A DNA stretch of 64,000 bases from Alkalihalobacillus sp. LMS39 (GTDB taxonomy: Bacteria > Bacillota > Bacilli > Bacillales > Bacillaceae_F), in contig NZ_CP093300.1 of assembly GCF_022812285.1 (NCBI RefSeq), positions 4,278,001-4,342,000 of the forward strand, given 5' to 3'. The position numbers and the translations under genes were made by a program. Below the pieces are notes generated by a model, which ran no database searches, was not told the origin of the DNA, and worked only from the letters and a program-made list of their open reading frames with translations. Positions 25,780 to 34,655 of this stretch are shown here, one piece after another. Positions within the stretch are counted from its first letter, which is position 1; every line of letters starts with the position of its first letter.

Positions 25780-26802
25780 TTATAACCAATTCACCTTTGG
25801 AATTCCACCTTGATACGAACTTAACTGAAATTCATCTAAAAATCGCTGTAAAAAAAGTTCATTATCTTTTTCCTTTTCTAGTAAAGCAAGAAATTCATTT
25901 GCATAATACGACCGGCTTCGTTCCATTTTACTTCGATAAAATCCTTCGATTGTCACGAAATAATGTAAAGGAAAAAGAAGACGACTATATAACATACGCC
26001 AACCATACCGAGAAAGCGGACGATATTGTTCATACCCGTACATAAAAGATTGAATATCATAGAAAGAAGTACCCTCTTTTTTACTATGGCGAATCCATTC
26101 AGCAAGGTCTCGACTTGGATGGTCTACGATAAAGTGAGCCGGTAGTTTCACATTCGAGTCTGTACCTACTTTTGGACATAGCCAAGTATAATCCGTAAAC
26201 TGCTGATGGCAAACAACCGAAGAGTCTTTTCCACGATGTTGTTCATCTAAGTCTGTATCCACAACATATTGAATCGCATTTTCACATAACCCCATAAAAT
26301 AAGGAAACGTAAAGATAAACGCTTCATCAATTTCCGTTTGAGGATAAGCTACCACTTGTTGATACCAATCTTCTAATTGCTTTAATCGCTGACTCCATAA
26401 CTCATTCCATCTAGGGTAAGTCCGTTTGTTCTGAAGTTGAATCCATTCTCCTCGTTCATGAAAAAACGAAAGCTCTTCCCCGCTTTTCAAAGTTCCCTCA
26501 TGCGCCCGATATGCTTCTTGTGGTGAAATCGATGGCAACTTATATAAATACCCCTCCTGGCCATCAATATGCCCCAATGCCTCATTTTGAATCGTCCATA
26601 TAAGCTCTGCTACCGTTATGTCCCCATTTCTTTGTAAATGTTCGACCATCGTCATTTGTTCTGTAGGTGAGTATCCACTTGCCTCTTGAACTGGAAAAAA
26701 TAAATACATATTTCCAGCAGATTCAAATGCGTCATATCCTTGAATCACAAAGCGCTCATCACAATAAAGTTGATAATAATCATAAAGATGCCGTTCAAAC
26801 AA
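25780..26802 (-). CDS. yutH: YutH, CotS-family spore coat-associated protein
   Basis: This 340-residue protein matches the YutH branch of the CotS/kinase-like coat proteins; the order yutH-yutG-yutF follows B. subtilis. An aminoglycoside-phosphotransferase-like fold is expected from the family, but no complete kinase motif is visible (HFIVDHPSRDLAEWIR is in the position of the catalytic loop). The TTG at 26802 is set by GGAGG eight bases upstream. Family members are made in the mother cell and placed in the coat. It is monocistronic. Confidence 0.8.
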   Translation of the reverse strand: MFERHLYDYYQLYCDERFVIQGYDAFESAGNMYLFFPVQEASGYSPTEQMTMVEHLQRNGDITVAELIWTIQNEALGHIDGQEGYLYKLPSISPQEAYRAHEGTLKSGEELSFFHERGEWIQLQNKRTYPRWNELWSQRLKQLEDWYQQVVAYPQTEIDEAFIFTFPYFMGLCENAIQYVVDTDLDEQHRGKDSSVVCHQQFTDYTWLCPKVGTDSNVKLPAHFIVDHPSRDLAEWIRHSKKEGTSFYDIQSFMYGYEQYRPLSRYGWRMLYSRLLFPLHYFVTIEGFYRSKMERSRSYYANEFLALLEKEKDNELFLQRFLDEFQLSSYQGGIPKVNWL

Positions 26803-26947
26803 GCTAACTTCCTCCTAACATCCAACTCTTCTTCTTTCTAGTCTATGACCTAGTTTAAAAAAAGTGTCCTTAGAAAGTTTACAGTATGATTGTGTGGACT
26901 TTTCCATAAACTAGTGGTGAATGCCATTATTTGTGGAGGGATGAGAC

Positions 26948-27442
26948 ATGAGTGAGAAGTGTAAAAATCTCGAAGAAAATGCAAGACATGCGTTAATAAA
27001 TAGAGGAGTAACCATTGATGACATTGCAGAACTTGTTTATTTCCTGCAAGTAAAATATCATCCAGACTTAGAATTAGAGCTATGCAAAACCCATGTTGAC
27101 CAAGTATTGAAAAAAAGAGAGGTACAAAATGCGATATTAACGGGGATTCAATTAGATGTTTTAGCTGAGCAAAAAAAGCTAGACCAGCCTTTGCAAGATA
27201 TCGTTGAACGCGATGAAAGCTTATATGGGGTCGATGAAATTATAGCATTAGGAATTGTTAATGTGTATGGGAGTATTGGCTTTACAAACTACGGATATAT
27301 CGATAAGCAAAAGCCGGGTATTCTTGAAAAATTAAATGATAAATCATCTGGCCAATGTCATACCTTCCTTGATGACATCGTAGGCGCTATCGCAGCTGCA
27401 GCTTCTAGCCGTCTCGCCCATAGTGTGGCAGGAGTTGAATAA
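26948..27442 (+). CDS. yutG: YutG, phosphatidylglycerophosphatase A-related protein
   Basis: This 164-residue soluble protein belongs to the PgpA/YutG family. GVTIDDIAELVYFLQ, ALGIVNVYGSIGFTNYGYID and the final DDIVGAIAAAASSRLAH are characteristic. Unlike E. coli PgpA it lacks long hydrophobic helices, as in the Bacillus YutG type. A phosphatidylglycerol-phosphate phosphatase role is suggested by family only. GGAGGG precedes the ATG. Confidence 0.85.
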   Translation: MSEKCKNLEENARHALINRGVTIDDIAELVYFLQVKYHPDLELELCKTHVDQVLKKREVQNAILTGIQLDVLAEQKKLDQPLQDIVERDESLYGVDEIIALGIVNVYGSIGFTNYGYIDKQKPGILEKLNDKSSGQCHTFLDDIVGAIAAAASSRLAHSVAGVE

Positions 27443-27484
27443 AGGGTAAGTATATGAGGTGCTAATAAGAGAGGAACTATACGT

Positions 27485-27545
27485 TGCAACGGCAAAGGTG
27501 AGACCCCATCGTGCAAAGCACAAGGAGGCTCACCTGTCGCCAGCA
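27485..27545. repeat. Second GC-rich hairpin repeat
   Basis: GGTGAG (27497-27502) pairs with CTCACC (27529-27534), enclosing GTGC-AAA-GCAC. The GAGACCCC and AAGGAGGCTCAC parts match the element at 21399, in shortened form. It lies between the convergent yutG and yutF and may also terminate transcription. Confidence 0.6.
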
Positions 27546-27599
27546 AGAACAGTATTTCCATATCCGTGTTACAAGTAGGTCACAACGATTTAATCTAAA

Positions 27600-28370
27600 T
27601 TAAAACTTAAAAAACCACTCTTTTAAAGAAGACACCGCATAAGTCGGTTGGACTTCTTTTTCTGGAAGCTGTTCTTTTGTCGTTACACCTGTATGCACTA
27701 ACAAAGTATCAATACCCGCTCGTATTCCGGCGGTAATATCTGTTTCATAATTATCTCCAACTAATAAGGTTGTTTCTTTCGGTGTTCCTAATCGTTCTCT
27801 TGCTTGTTCCACAATAATCGATTCTGGTTTGCCGATAAACAATGGTTGGACACCCGTTGATACAGATACCACTGATGTAATTGACCCATTACCCGGTAAA
27901 AATCCACGCTCACTTGGAAGGGCAACATCACTGTTTGTTGAAATAAATTGAGCCCCTTCACGAACGAGCAAACAAGCTTTTGCTAATTTTTCATATGTAA
28001 TTTGTCGGTCAATCCCAATGACAACAACATCTGCTTTCTCTTCCACGAGTTCAAACCCTTTTTCAAGCAAGGCAACTTTCAGCCCTTCTTCTCCAATCAT
28101 ATATACGCGTTTTCCTTTTTCCGTTTCCGATATGTATTGGGCAGTCGCCATACTCGTTGTAAACACATGATTTGCTGTCGTTGACACGGCCATAGAAATC
28201 AATTTCTCCGCAACAGCCTCAGGTGTACTTGATGAATTATTCGTTACAAATAAATAAGGAAGACCACGCTTTTCCAATTCATTCACAAACGCAACAGCTT
28301 CATTGATTTTTTCTGTTCCCCTATACATCGTTCCGTCTAAATCAATTAAAAACCCTTCGTATGATTTCAT
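27600..28370 (-). CDS. yutF: YutF, NagD-type HAD phosphatase
   Basis: This 256-residue HAD hydrolase has motif I FLIDLDGTMYRG, motif II FVTNNSS, and the C-terminal GKPESII and LLVGDNYETDITAG. NagD-type enzymes dephosphorylate small phosphate esters (p-nitrophenyl phosphate in vitro). The start at 28370 follows GGAGGAGC; a longer frame to 28427 overlaps the upstream gene and is rejected. The length equals B. subtilis YutF. It is co-transcribed with the regulator upstream (gap 20 bp). Confidence 0.92.
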   Translation of the reverse strand: MKSYEGFLIDLDGTMYRGTEKINEAVAFVNELEKRGLPYLFVTNNSSSTPEAVAEKLISMAVSTTANHVFTTSMATAQYISETEKGKRVYMIGEEGLKVALLEKGFELVEEKADVVVIGIDRQITYEKLAKACLLVREGAQFISTNSDVALPSERGFLPGNGSITSVVSVSTGVQPLFIGKPESIIVEQARERLGTPKETTLLVGDNYETDITAGIRAGIDTLLVHTGVTTKEQLPEKEVQPTYAVSSLKEWFFKF

Positions 28371-28390
28371 AAGCTCCTCCATCATTTGAA

Positions 28391-29023
28391 CTATCGGTCT
28401 TTGTTTTTTTTCACTACATAATGACAATAAGCTGTTTTATCAATGGCCATACATTCTCTACAGCTTATTTCATCTGTTTCTAATAACTCTTGAAACAGTT
28501 TTTTTTCACAAGCGCACGCCACTGGATATTGCTTTGCCACTTCTGAAATAGGACAGTTATATTCGGTAACATGATATTGTTCATCGTCTTCTTTTACTTC
28601 TACCATATACCCTTGCTGATTTTGTAATGACACAAGCTGAGACACTTTTTCTTGAAACGATTTCCCTTCAAACAATGGCTTGTACTCCACTAATAAGCGC
28701 TGTCTTCTTGCTTCAAACAATTGGTCAACCATTTCTTTTCCAGCGACATCTTCTACATCCTGTAATATCCCAATTGTGAATGGAGCATAACGTCTTGGAA
28801 ACAAATGCTCTCCTTTAATCGTTAAAGAGTAAAATTGAGTCGGCCTTCCCATCGCTTGACGCACAAGCTGGGAAGTCACTACCTCTTCCTTTTGTAGTGA
28901 ATGCAAATGACGACGGACAGCCATCTCAGTAATATCAAGTTTTTTTGCCAACTCGGTTACCGATAATTGTTGATGTCGTTTTAACAAATCAACAATTATC
29001 TCTCTTGTTGAAGTGCCCGCCAC
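28391..29023 (-). CDS. Winged-helix regulator with Cys-rich C-terminus (SufR-like)
   Basis: This 210-residue protein has an N-terminal winged helix (STREIIVDLLKRHQQLSVTE, then LAKKLDITEMAVRRHLHSL). Its C-terminal half has Cys 157, 170, 172, 188, 191 and 200. The C-x12-C spacing and later CRECM resemble SufR-type Fe-S regulators, which repress Fe-S assembly genes when loaded with a cluster. The start is GTG at 29023, with AAGGTGG and GAAGG upstream. It forms an operon with yutF and yutE. Cluster binding and targets (possibly sufCDSUB at 42-47 kb) are inference. Confidence 0.78.
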   Translation of the reverse strand: MAGTSTREIIVDLLKRHQQLSVTELAKKLDITEMAVRRHLHSLQKEEVVTSQLVRQAMGRPTQFYSLTIKGEHLFPRRYAPFTIGILQDVEDVAGKEMVDQLFEARRQRLLVEYKPLFEGKSFQEKVSQLVSLQNQQGYMVEVKEDDEQYHVTEYNCPISEVAKQYPVACACEKKLFQELLETDEISCRECMAIDKTAYCHYVVKKNKDR

Positions 29024-29037
29024 AAGCCTTCACCACC

Positions 29038-29484
29038 TTATTTTTGATTCGGTAAAAAAGCAGATACTGGACCTAACTCCTTTACAATATATGAACGTAC
29101 TCGGGTTGGAAATGCCTGAATCGCTTTTTTATGCTCCTTCATTTTTTCCTGCAACATCGAATGGTCAACATGAATATAAGATTGAACAACCATTTTTCTT
29201 AGCTTAATAAAGTCTCGTAATTGCTCGGCTTCCTCTTTAGGAACAACCATTTCATCTTCCAAAATATCAATAATATCCTCATAACTACCAGGATCTCTCA
29301 TAATAAAACCATCAATCATCTGGTTTCCTACATCAAGAATGCCCTCAATGAAAAGATGAACCAAACGTTCTAAACCTAATTTTGCTATTGAAGACTCCCA
29401 ATTAGGACCCTCATCATATAAAGCGATACATTGCTCATAATAAACAAGAGTATCTTCTATTTTTTGACGGTCAACAAAATACAA
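29038..29484 (-). CDS. yutE: YutE, DUF86/HepT-like HEPN protein
   Basis: This 148-residue all-helical protein has DUF86 marks: GLERLVHLFIEGILDVGNQM and RKMVVQSYIHVD, the place of the HEPN R-x4-6-H RNase motif. The end ELGPVSAFLPNQ matches B. subtilis YutE, whose protein starts MYFVDR. That fixes the TTG at 29484 (AGGTGA upstream); a GTG at 29493 is possible. HepT proteins are usually paired with a MNT nucleotidyltransferase, and none is adjacent here. Confidence 0.85.
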   Translation of the reverse strand: MYFVDRQKIEDTLVYYEQCIALYDEGPNWESSIAKLGLERLVHLFIEGILDVGNQMIDGFIMRDPGSYEDIIDILEDEMVVPKEEAEQLRDFIKLRKMVVQSYIHVDHSMLQEKMKEHKKAIQAFPTRVRSYIVKELGPVSAFLPNQK

Positions 29485-29669
29485 CGTAATCACCTACATC
29501 CTCACTCATTGTTTTTTTATAGTATATCATGAATCAAAGCTTTCTCTTATCATTCCCTATTAGTTTTCTAATTGTTCCCTTTTTGTTATGATGGATGTGA
29601 AGATTCCGTGTAAGAACGGATAGGATATTGTCTATTGGAAATGGTTATAAATATGAAGGAGTTGGAAGC

Positions 29670-29936
29670 ATGACAGAACGATTTTATTTATACGATGATA
29701 CAGAACAAACAAAAACAAGGTTTATTAGTTTTATGGGGGAAAATCAAAGGTTTGATTTAGCTATAACGTCCACAACGAAACATTATGGCAAACATTTAGT
29801 GTTAGATATGTTATCACACCGGTTTGCCATCATCGGACAAGATGATTTAGAAGAACCAGGTTATTTAGAACATATTTACAAACTGAGTGAAGAAGATGCT
29901 GCCGAACTACGGTCCTTCTTATCTGAAATAATTTAA
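29670..29936 (+). CDS. DUF3055 family protein
   Basis: This 88-residue protein starts MTERFYLYDDTEQTKTRFIS and matches the DUF3055 family of Bacillaceae, of unknown function. AAGGAG eight bases before ATG 29670 sets the start. It is divergent from yutE. The gene ends at a hairpin that also contains the ribosome-binding site of the next gene. Confidence 0.82.
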   Translation: MTERFYLYDDTEQTKTRFISFMGENQRFDLAITSTTKHYGKHLVLDMLSHRFAIIGQDDLEEPGYLEHIYKLSEEDAAELRSFLSEII

Positions 29937-29943
29937 CGGTGTA

Positions 29944-29990
29944 AAAACCTCCTCCAACGGATAAGTTAACGAAAAGGAGGTGGTTTTTTT
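29944..29990 (+). terminator. Hairpin sharing the ribosome-binding site of the next gene
   Basis: AAAACCTCCTCC (29944-29955) pairs with GGAGGTGGTTTT (29976-29987, one T-T mismatch), followed by seven T in total. GGAGG (29976-29980) is the ribosome-binding site of the gene at 29991. It looks like a terminator for the DUF3055 gene that also hides the site in read-through RNA. Confidence 0.65.
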
Positions 29991-30284
29991 ATGGAACGCA
30001 ATCAGCATGAAGACAAAGAACATGAAAACTACACAGATTTTTCAAATGTTGAAACGATGAAAAATTATATTTTCCCTGAAACCCTTCCTGAAGGTCCATA
30101 TGGATCTCCAATCAATCGGAAACTAGGTAAGAGTACTCCTTGGAAAGAAGGGCAACGTGCATATAGTGCTTTTACCTATGAATTTAAATCCCTTCACCAA
30201 AACTTACCTCGTAAGTTTCCAGGGGCCCATCCGACACATGATGACCCTACAAAAAATGAAGAACCGCCATATACAAGTAAATAA
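29991..30284 (+). CDS. Small conserved soluble protein, unknown function
   Basis: This 97-residue hydrophilic protein, rich in charged residues and Pro, contains NYIFPETLPEGPYGSPINR and ends in THDDPTKNEEPPYTSK. I do not recognise a domain, though it has the look of a small Bacillus cytosolic or spore protein. The ribosome-binding site AAAGGAGGTGG lies ten bases before the ATG inside the preceding hairpin. Confidence 0.72.
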   Translation: MERNQHEDKEHENYTDFSNVETMKNYIFPETLPEGPYGSPINRKLGKSTPWKEGQRAYSAFTYEFKSLHQNLPRKFPGAHPTHDDPTKNEEPPYTSK

Positions 30285-30320
30285 CCGTTATGTGTACGCA
30301 ATGACTTTAATCATTAAAAG

Positions 30321-30345
30321 AGGGATGTCCACGTTAGACATCCCT
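30321..30345. terminator. Bidirectional terminator
   Basis: AGGGATGTC (30321-30329) pairs with GACATCCCT (30337-30345), with A and T runs outside. It serves the gene ending at 30284 and yutD. Confidence 0.87.
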
Positions 30346-30350
30346 TTTCA

Positions 30351-30635
30351 TTATGACTTTGTTTCTTTTACTTTTTTTAATACAAAATAAGCACAACCAA
30401 AATTACAATACTCATATAAATACTCGGATAACGAGCTTATCTTTGTATCAAAGGTTGCTTTACGATTAATATCTTCAAAAAAACCTCTCATCCGTAACTG
30501 ACTGTATCCCCAGTCACCTACAATATAATCGTATTTATTAAAGACTTCACTATACTTCGCTTTAAATTCTTCTTCATTCCATCCATCTTTTACATCTTCA
30601 ATTAATTCAAATTGCATTCCTTGAACTTGAATCAT
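30351..30635 (-). CDS. yutD: YutD, DUF1027 protein
   Basis: This 94-residue protein contains FNKYDYIVGDWGYSQLRMRG, then FFEDINRK and YLYEYCNFGCAYFVLKK, the DUF1027/YutD signature. Function is unknown. The ATG at 30635 is chosen because AGGTGG is seven bases before it; the TTG two codons upstream is too close. Confidence 0.88.
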   Translation of the reverse strand: MIQVQGMQFELIEDVKDGWNEEEFKAKYSEVFNKYDYIVGDWGYSQLRMRGFFEDINRKATFDTKISSLSEYLYEYCNFGCAYFVLKKVKETKS

Positions 30636-30780
30636 GTACAAGCCACCTCACTCTTTTGCTCATCCATTATTTTACCACATTTATGTCATCCTAAGAAAAA
30701 AAGGATTTGTTTCTCTAATTTTCAACCTTTAATTTGAATGCACTTTGGTCAATCTATGCATATGAGGGGAGGTTTTATCG

Positions 30781-31398
30781 ATGAAAAAATCAATTTTAGC
30801 TGGAGTTTGTATTACGTTACTGGCAACAGGTTGTCAAGCAGTAGGACAAAATGATTCTCCTGCTACTCAACGTTATCAAAATCATACAACCTATAACCCA
30901 GCCGGCGGTACGGCAAGCATCCTCCAAGTAGAACGAGCAGACGAAACCGATGAAAGAAGAGCACAATTTGGTTATGTCCGCCATCAAAGTGCCCAACTTG
31001 GACAGCACAGAGAGCCAGAAGCTGCTTATTTTGACCGGACATTATTAGCTGATACCATTACAAAAATGGGCGTATTCCTTCCAGGTGTGGAAGAAATGGG
31101 GACCCTTGTCACCGATAAATACGCCATAATCGTGTATGAAGAAAGCCAAAACAACAATGCAGACAACTTAGAGGAACAAGTTTATTTAACAGCTGCTTCG
31201 ATTTTACCACGGTTTTATGATGTTTACGTTACGAACAATCCAGAAATGTTTGAGAACATTGAACGGTTTGGCACATTAAGTTCCCGCACTCCAAATGTTG
31301 ACCGATTTTTAGAAGCGACCATTCGTGAGCTTGAATCTGGTGACGGTGGACGTATGAATGAACCAATTCCAGAAAATTCACCTCAGCCAAGAACGTAG
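30781..31398 (+). CDS. yutC: YutC, YhcN/YlaJ-family sporulation lipoprotein
   Basis: This 205-residue lipoprotein has signal MKKSILAGVCITLLATGC with the lipid-bearing Cys at 18. The middle (FDRTLLADTITKMGVFLPGV, TDKYAIIVYEE) and YDVYVTNNPEMFENI match the YhcN/YlaJ family, which sits in the inner membrane of spores and affects germination. GGGGAGG precedes the ATG. The name rests on family and position before lipA. Confidence 0.83.
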   Translation: MKKSILAGVCITLLATGCQAVGQNDSPATQRYQNHTTYNPAGGTASILQVERADETDERRAQFGYVRHQSAQLGQHREPEAAYFDRTLLADTITKMGVFLPGVEEMGTLVTDKYAIIVYEESQNNNADNLEEQVYLTAASILPRFYDVYVTNNPEMFENIERFGTLSSRTPNVDRFLEATIRELESGDGGRMNEPIPENSPQPRT

Positions 31399-31411
31399 AA
31401 TCCATATTGTC

Positions 31412-31489
31412 ATAAGAAAAACGCGGGAGCGTCTTTTCTGTGAATAAGCTTTCAAAACTTCACTGCTAGACCAAAACTTTTTTATCTTT
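31412..31489 (+). repeat. MITE-like element, copy 5
   Basis: ATAAGAAAAACGCGGGAGCG, then TCTTTTCT, GAATAAGCTTTCAAAACTTC and ACTGCTAGACCAAAAC lead to TTTTTTATCTTT. The central part is deleted. It lies just past yutC. Confidence 0.78.
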
Positions 31490-31490
31490 G

Positions 31491-31525
31491 AACAAAGGCA
31501 TAAAGCAGCGCTTTATGCCTTTGTT
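31491..31525. terminator. Terminator overlapping the lipA stop codon
   Basis: A 15-bp perfect stem pairs 31491-31505 with 31511-31525 around CAGCG. The last codons of lipA (ACA AAG GCA TAA) lie in one arm. It serves yutC on the other strand as well. Confidence 0.85.
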
Positions 31526-32421
31526 ACTTTTTGTGCTTCTTGATTTACTTGAGCTTGGTTTACTTGTTCATCTGCATGATAAGAAGAACGAACAAGCGGA
31601 CCTGCTTCACAATGACTAAATCCTTTTTCTAACGCAATCGTCTTTAATTCTTCAAACTCTTCTGGACGATAATATTTCACAACTTTTAAATGTTTTTTTG
31701 TGGGCTGTAAATATTGGCCAATCGTCATAATGTCAACATGATTTGCACGTAAATCATCCATTGTTTCGATGATTTCTTCTTTTGTCTCTCCTAACCCGAT
31801 CATTAAACTCGATTTTGTCGGAATATCAGGATGAAGCTCTTTCGCGCGTCGTAAAAACTCTAATGAGCGCTCATATGTAGCTCGTGCTCTTACTCTCGGC
31901 GTTAATCGTTTTACCGTTTCAATATTATGATTTAAAATATTTGGTCTTGCATCCATTAACGTTTTTAAATTATCAAGTACTCCCATCATATCCGAAGGTA
32001 ATACTTCAATCGTTGTAAATGGATTTTTGCGTCTTACTGCTCTAACCGTCTCTGCAAAAACGTGAGCTCCTCCATCTTTTAAATCATCTCTGGCGACTGC
32101 TGTAATCACGGTATGCTTCAGTCCCATCGTTTCTACAGAATCTGCAACACGTTCTGGCTCTTGTAAATCAAGCTCATTTGGAAGCCCTGTTTTAACCGCA
32201 CAAAACCGGCATGCCCGTGTACATACCGCTCCTAAAATCATAAACGTCGCTGTTTTGCGAACGGCCCAACATTCATGAATGTTAGGACATTTTGCTTCTT
32301 CACACACCGTGTTGAGCTTTTGGTTGCGCATCATTTTCTTTAGCCCTGTATATGATTCATTTGTATTTAACTTAATTTTTAACCATTCGGGTTTTCTGAC
32401 ATATTCTTCTTTTTTTGTCAT
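31513..32421 (-). CDS. lipA: Lipoyl synthase
   Basis: This 302-residue radical SAM enzyme inserts two sulfurs into octanoyl groups on E2 and GcvH. Both clusters are marked: [12 protein letters not shown] (auxiliary [4Fe-4S]) and CTRACRFC (SAM cluster). The C-terminal [14 protein letters not shown] includes the conserved Arg-Ser-Ser-Tyr. TGGAGTG precedes the ATG. It is divergent from yunA, as in B. subtilis. Substrate GcvH is encoded at 56.1 kb. Confidence 0.96.
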   Translation of the reverse strand: MTKKEEYVRKPEWLKIKLNTNESYTGLKKMMRNQKLNTVCEEAKCPNIHECWAVRKTATFMILGAVCTRACRFCAVKTGLPNELDLQEPERVADSVETMGLKHTVITAVARDDLKDGGAHVFAETVRAVRRKNPFTTIEVLPSDMMGVLDNLKTLMDARPNILNHNIETVKRLTPRVRARATYERSLEFLRRAKELHPDIPTKSSLMIGLGETKEEIIETMDDLRANHVDIMTIGQYLQPTKKHLKVVKYYRPEEFEELKTIALEKGFSHCEAGPLVRSSYHADEQVNQAQVNQEAQKVTKA

Positions 32422-32592
32422 CGGTTGTTCACTCCATTTATCCTTTGACTATACACTCATACACTAATGTAACATGTTTTCGTCGTTTTTACCAAACAAC
32501 TCACTCAAATTCCCATCAATTTACTCCGATGTTTTTTAAAGAATTGCTACAAACTACAACTATTGACTATGTCAGAAAGGAGCTTTTTCATC

Positions 32593-33600
32593 GTGAGTAA
32601 AAAAAGTGCAATATGGTTTATTGTATTTTCACTTTTCATTCAAAGCTTAATGATTCAACCAACGTTAGCTAAAGAGGAATTAAGTTACGAAGAAAAGCTA
32701 GAACAACGACAAGCCTTATATCAGAAGTATGAGACAGTCACAAATGTACCTTGGACGTATTTAGCGGCTGTCGATGCATATGAAAGAGGGTTGAGAAAAG
32801 CTCTTCGAGACAGACCGAAAGAACCCGGTGTCATCGGCATTTATTTTTCAGATGAGCAATGGGCTGGACCAATAAACCCAAATAAAGAAGATACAAATCC
32901 TCTTTCCATTAGTATGTTCGGTGGGATTGGCCTTGATGGTAATGGTGACGGTATTGCCAGCCGAGAAAATGATGAAGATGTCCTTTATACAATGGCAAAA
33001 TATATCGAAACCTTTGGCTATACTGAAGAAGATTTTAAAATTGCTTTATGGGAACATTATCAGCGTGAACAAACCGTCAATATTATTCATGGACACGCTA
33101 AAGTGTACGAGCATTTTAATACATTAGATGTGCATTCCAATGCGTTCCCGATTCCGTTACAATACAATTACAGTTATAAAAACACTTGGGGAGACAGACG
33201 TGGATGGGGTGGTCGTCGAATCCACGAAGGGACGGATATTTTTGCTGGATATAATACTCCGATTCGAGCAACATCATATGGGGTCGTGGAAATCAAAGGC
33301 TGGAATAAATACGGTGGTTGGAGAATTGGTATCCGTGATGTAGATAATGTTTATCATTATTTTGCTCACTTAAGTGGATTTGAAAAAGGAATTGATGTTG
33401 GTTCAGTTGTCGAGCCTGGGCAAGTCATCGGCTATGTCGGAAGCTCTGGTTATGGTAAACCTGGTACACAAGGAAAGTTCCCACCTCATTTACACTATGG
33501 GATGTATCGTGACAACGGAAAAACAGAATGGTCTTTTGACCCTTATCCATCATTAAAATCTTGGGAAAAGAAAGACAGAGCAAAAAAGAAAAAGAAGTAA
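32593..33600 (+). CDS. yunA: YunA/LytH, M23 endopeptidase (spore cortex)
   Basis: This 335-residue secreted protein has a signal segment (KKSAIWFIVFSLFIQSLMI) and a C-terminal M23 domain. Zn ligands are in RRIHEGTDIF (His and Asp) and PPHLHYGMY (H-x-H). B. subtilis LytH is an L-Ala-D-Glu peptidase that trims cortex peptidoglycan. The start is taken as GTG at 32593, ten bases after AGAAAGGAG; the in-frame ATG at 32563 lies before that site. The tail is strongly Lys-rich. Confidence 0.9.
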   Translation: MSKKSAIWFIVFSLFIQSLMIQPTLAKEELSYEEKLEQRQALYQKYETVTNVPWTYLAAVDAYERGLRKALRDRPKEPGVIGIYFSDEQWAGPINPNKEDTNPLSISMFGGIGLDGNGDGIASRENDEDVLYTMAKYIETFGYTEEDFKIALWEHYQREQTVNIIHGHAKVYEHFNTLDVHSNAFPIPLQYNYSYKNTWGDRRGWGGRRIHEGTDIFAGYNTPIRATSYGVVEIKGWNKYGGWRIGIRDVDNVYHYFAHLSGFEKGIDVGSVVEPGQVIGYVGSSGYGKPGTQGKFPPHLHYGMYRDNGKTEWSFDPYPSLKSWEKKDRAKKKKK

Positions 33601-33676
33601 AACGTATAAGACTACGATACACAGGCTTATCCGATAACATATGTAAACTCCGCGAAAGCGAAGGCGAAAAAAAGCT

Positions 33677-33714
33677 GAGCCTCCACGTGTTTAATCTAAG
33701 CACGTTGGAGGCTC
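33677..33714. terminator. Terminator between yunA and yunB
   Basis: GAGCCTCCACGTG (33677-33689) pairs with CACGTTGGAGGCTC (33701-33714, one bulged T). T-rich sequence follows on the plus side. Confidence 0.8.
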
Positions 33715-33771
33715 ATTTTCTGCTTGCGGAAAGAAAAGTTAATTTCCATCGACCTTTCCACGCTCTACTCG

Positions 33772-34596
33772 TTAATCTTCAATAACCTCGATTTCATCCC
33801 TTTCGTTTGAGTTTTGATTTGGATTTTGGCTAGAAGGAAAAAACGCAGGTGATGGGCCTTCTCCACCAACATTATAAAACTCTGGGACATCTCCAGATAT
33901 GAAAATATAGCCAATCGGAATCGATGTAGGGACAACTTGTTTTTCTGTAGCAAATGGAATAATCACCCGAACATCAACTTCAATATCTAAATATAATGTA
34001 ACCGCAGTATTGTTAATTCCGACATACTCTGTTTCCGTCCTCATGTCAGTAATAACATTCCCGATTGCAGAGAATTTCACAGGTACACTCGGTCCTAAAT
34101 GGGCCAAAAGGGCATTATCTGTCGCTTGCCCTAAAGGAATATTATGAATAATTCCTTCATCACTAAAAGACTGATTCCCGTTATTCCACTCAACATCAAC
34201 CCCATCAGGTATCGCTAATTCGTGCATTCTACCTTGCTCCATTAGACGCAAGTAATTTTGAGCTCGCATTGTAGCTTCTGCCATAATCCGAGTAGAAAGT
34301 TGAGTATTAATTCGCATCGATGAAATTCTCCCTGATTCATCACGATCAATAATCATCAGTTCTTCTACATCAATTTCCTCTACAATTTTTTTATTGATGG
34401 CATCATTAATCGCAGCTGTTGCTAATGTTTGTGTCTCTGTCACCGCAATATACATCAGTGTTGGGCGGATCCCCTTCTCAACTAGCCATAACCCCTGAAC
34501 CGTTAACAGGGTAAAAATAATAAATGATAACAAAAAAACATACCGAAATGGGAGAGGCCCTCTTTTCTTAGGTCTGGTCTTCTTGATCTTTAACAC
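33772..34596 (-). CDS. yunB: YunB, sporulation protein
   Basis: This 274-residue protein has a basic N-terminus, one membrane helix (residues about 18-40) and an extracytoplasmic domain similar to SpoIIR/YunB-type proteins. GIRPTLMYIAVTETQTLATA, INDAIN and GNVITDMRTETEYVGINNT fit YunB, a mother-cell sporulation gene in B. subtilis. The start is GTG at 34596 after AAGGGGGG. It follows dfrA by 59 bp. The acidic Asn/Ser-rich tail is probably disordered. Confidence 0.85.
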   Translation of the reverse strand: MLKIKKTRPKKRGPLPFRYVFLLSFIIFTLLTVQGLWLVEKGIRPTLMYIAVTETQTLATAAINDAINKKIVEEIDVEELMIIDRDESGRISSMRINTQLSTRIMAEATMRAQNYLRLMEQGRMHELAIPDGVDVEWNNGNQSFSDEGIIHNIPLGQATDNALLAHLGPSVPVKFSAIGNVITDMRTETEYVGINNTAVTLYLDIEVDVRVIIPFATEKQVVPTSIPIGYIFISGDVPEFYNVGGEGPSPAFFPSSQNPNQNSNERDEIEVIED

Positions 34597-34655
34597 AAAA
34601 AACCCCCCTTCACATTAAATGTATGCAAAGAGAGGGACGGGTTGACCTATTTTTT

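Noticed and set aside
30735-30765. Sigma-G-like TGAATG-18-CATATGA before yutC
   Set aside because: The implied start would fall in the ribosome-binding site, leaving no leader.
33425-33703. 92-codon minus-strand frame
   Set aside because: It is antisense to the M23 domain of yunA and its terminator.
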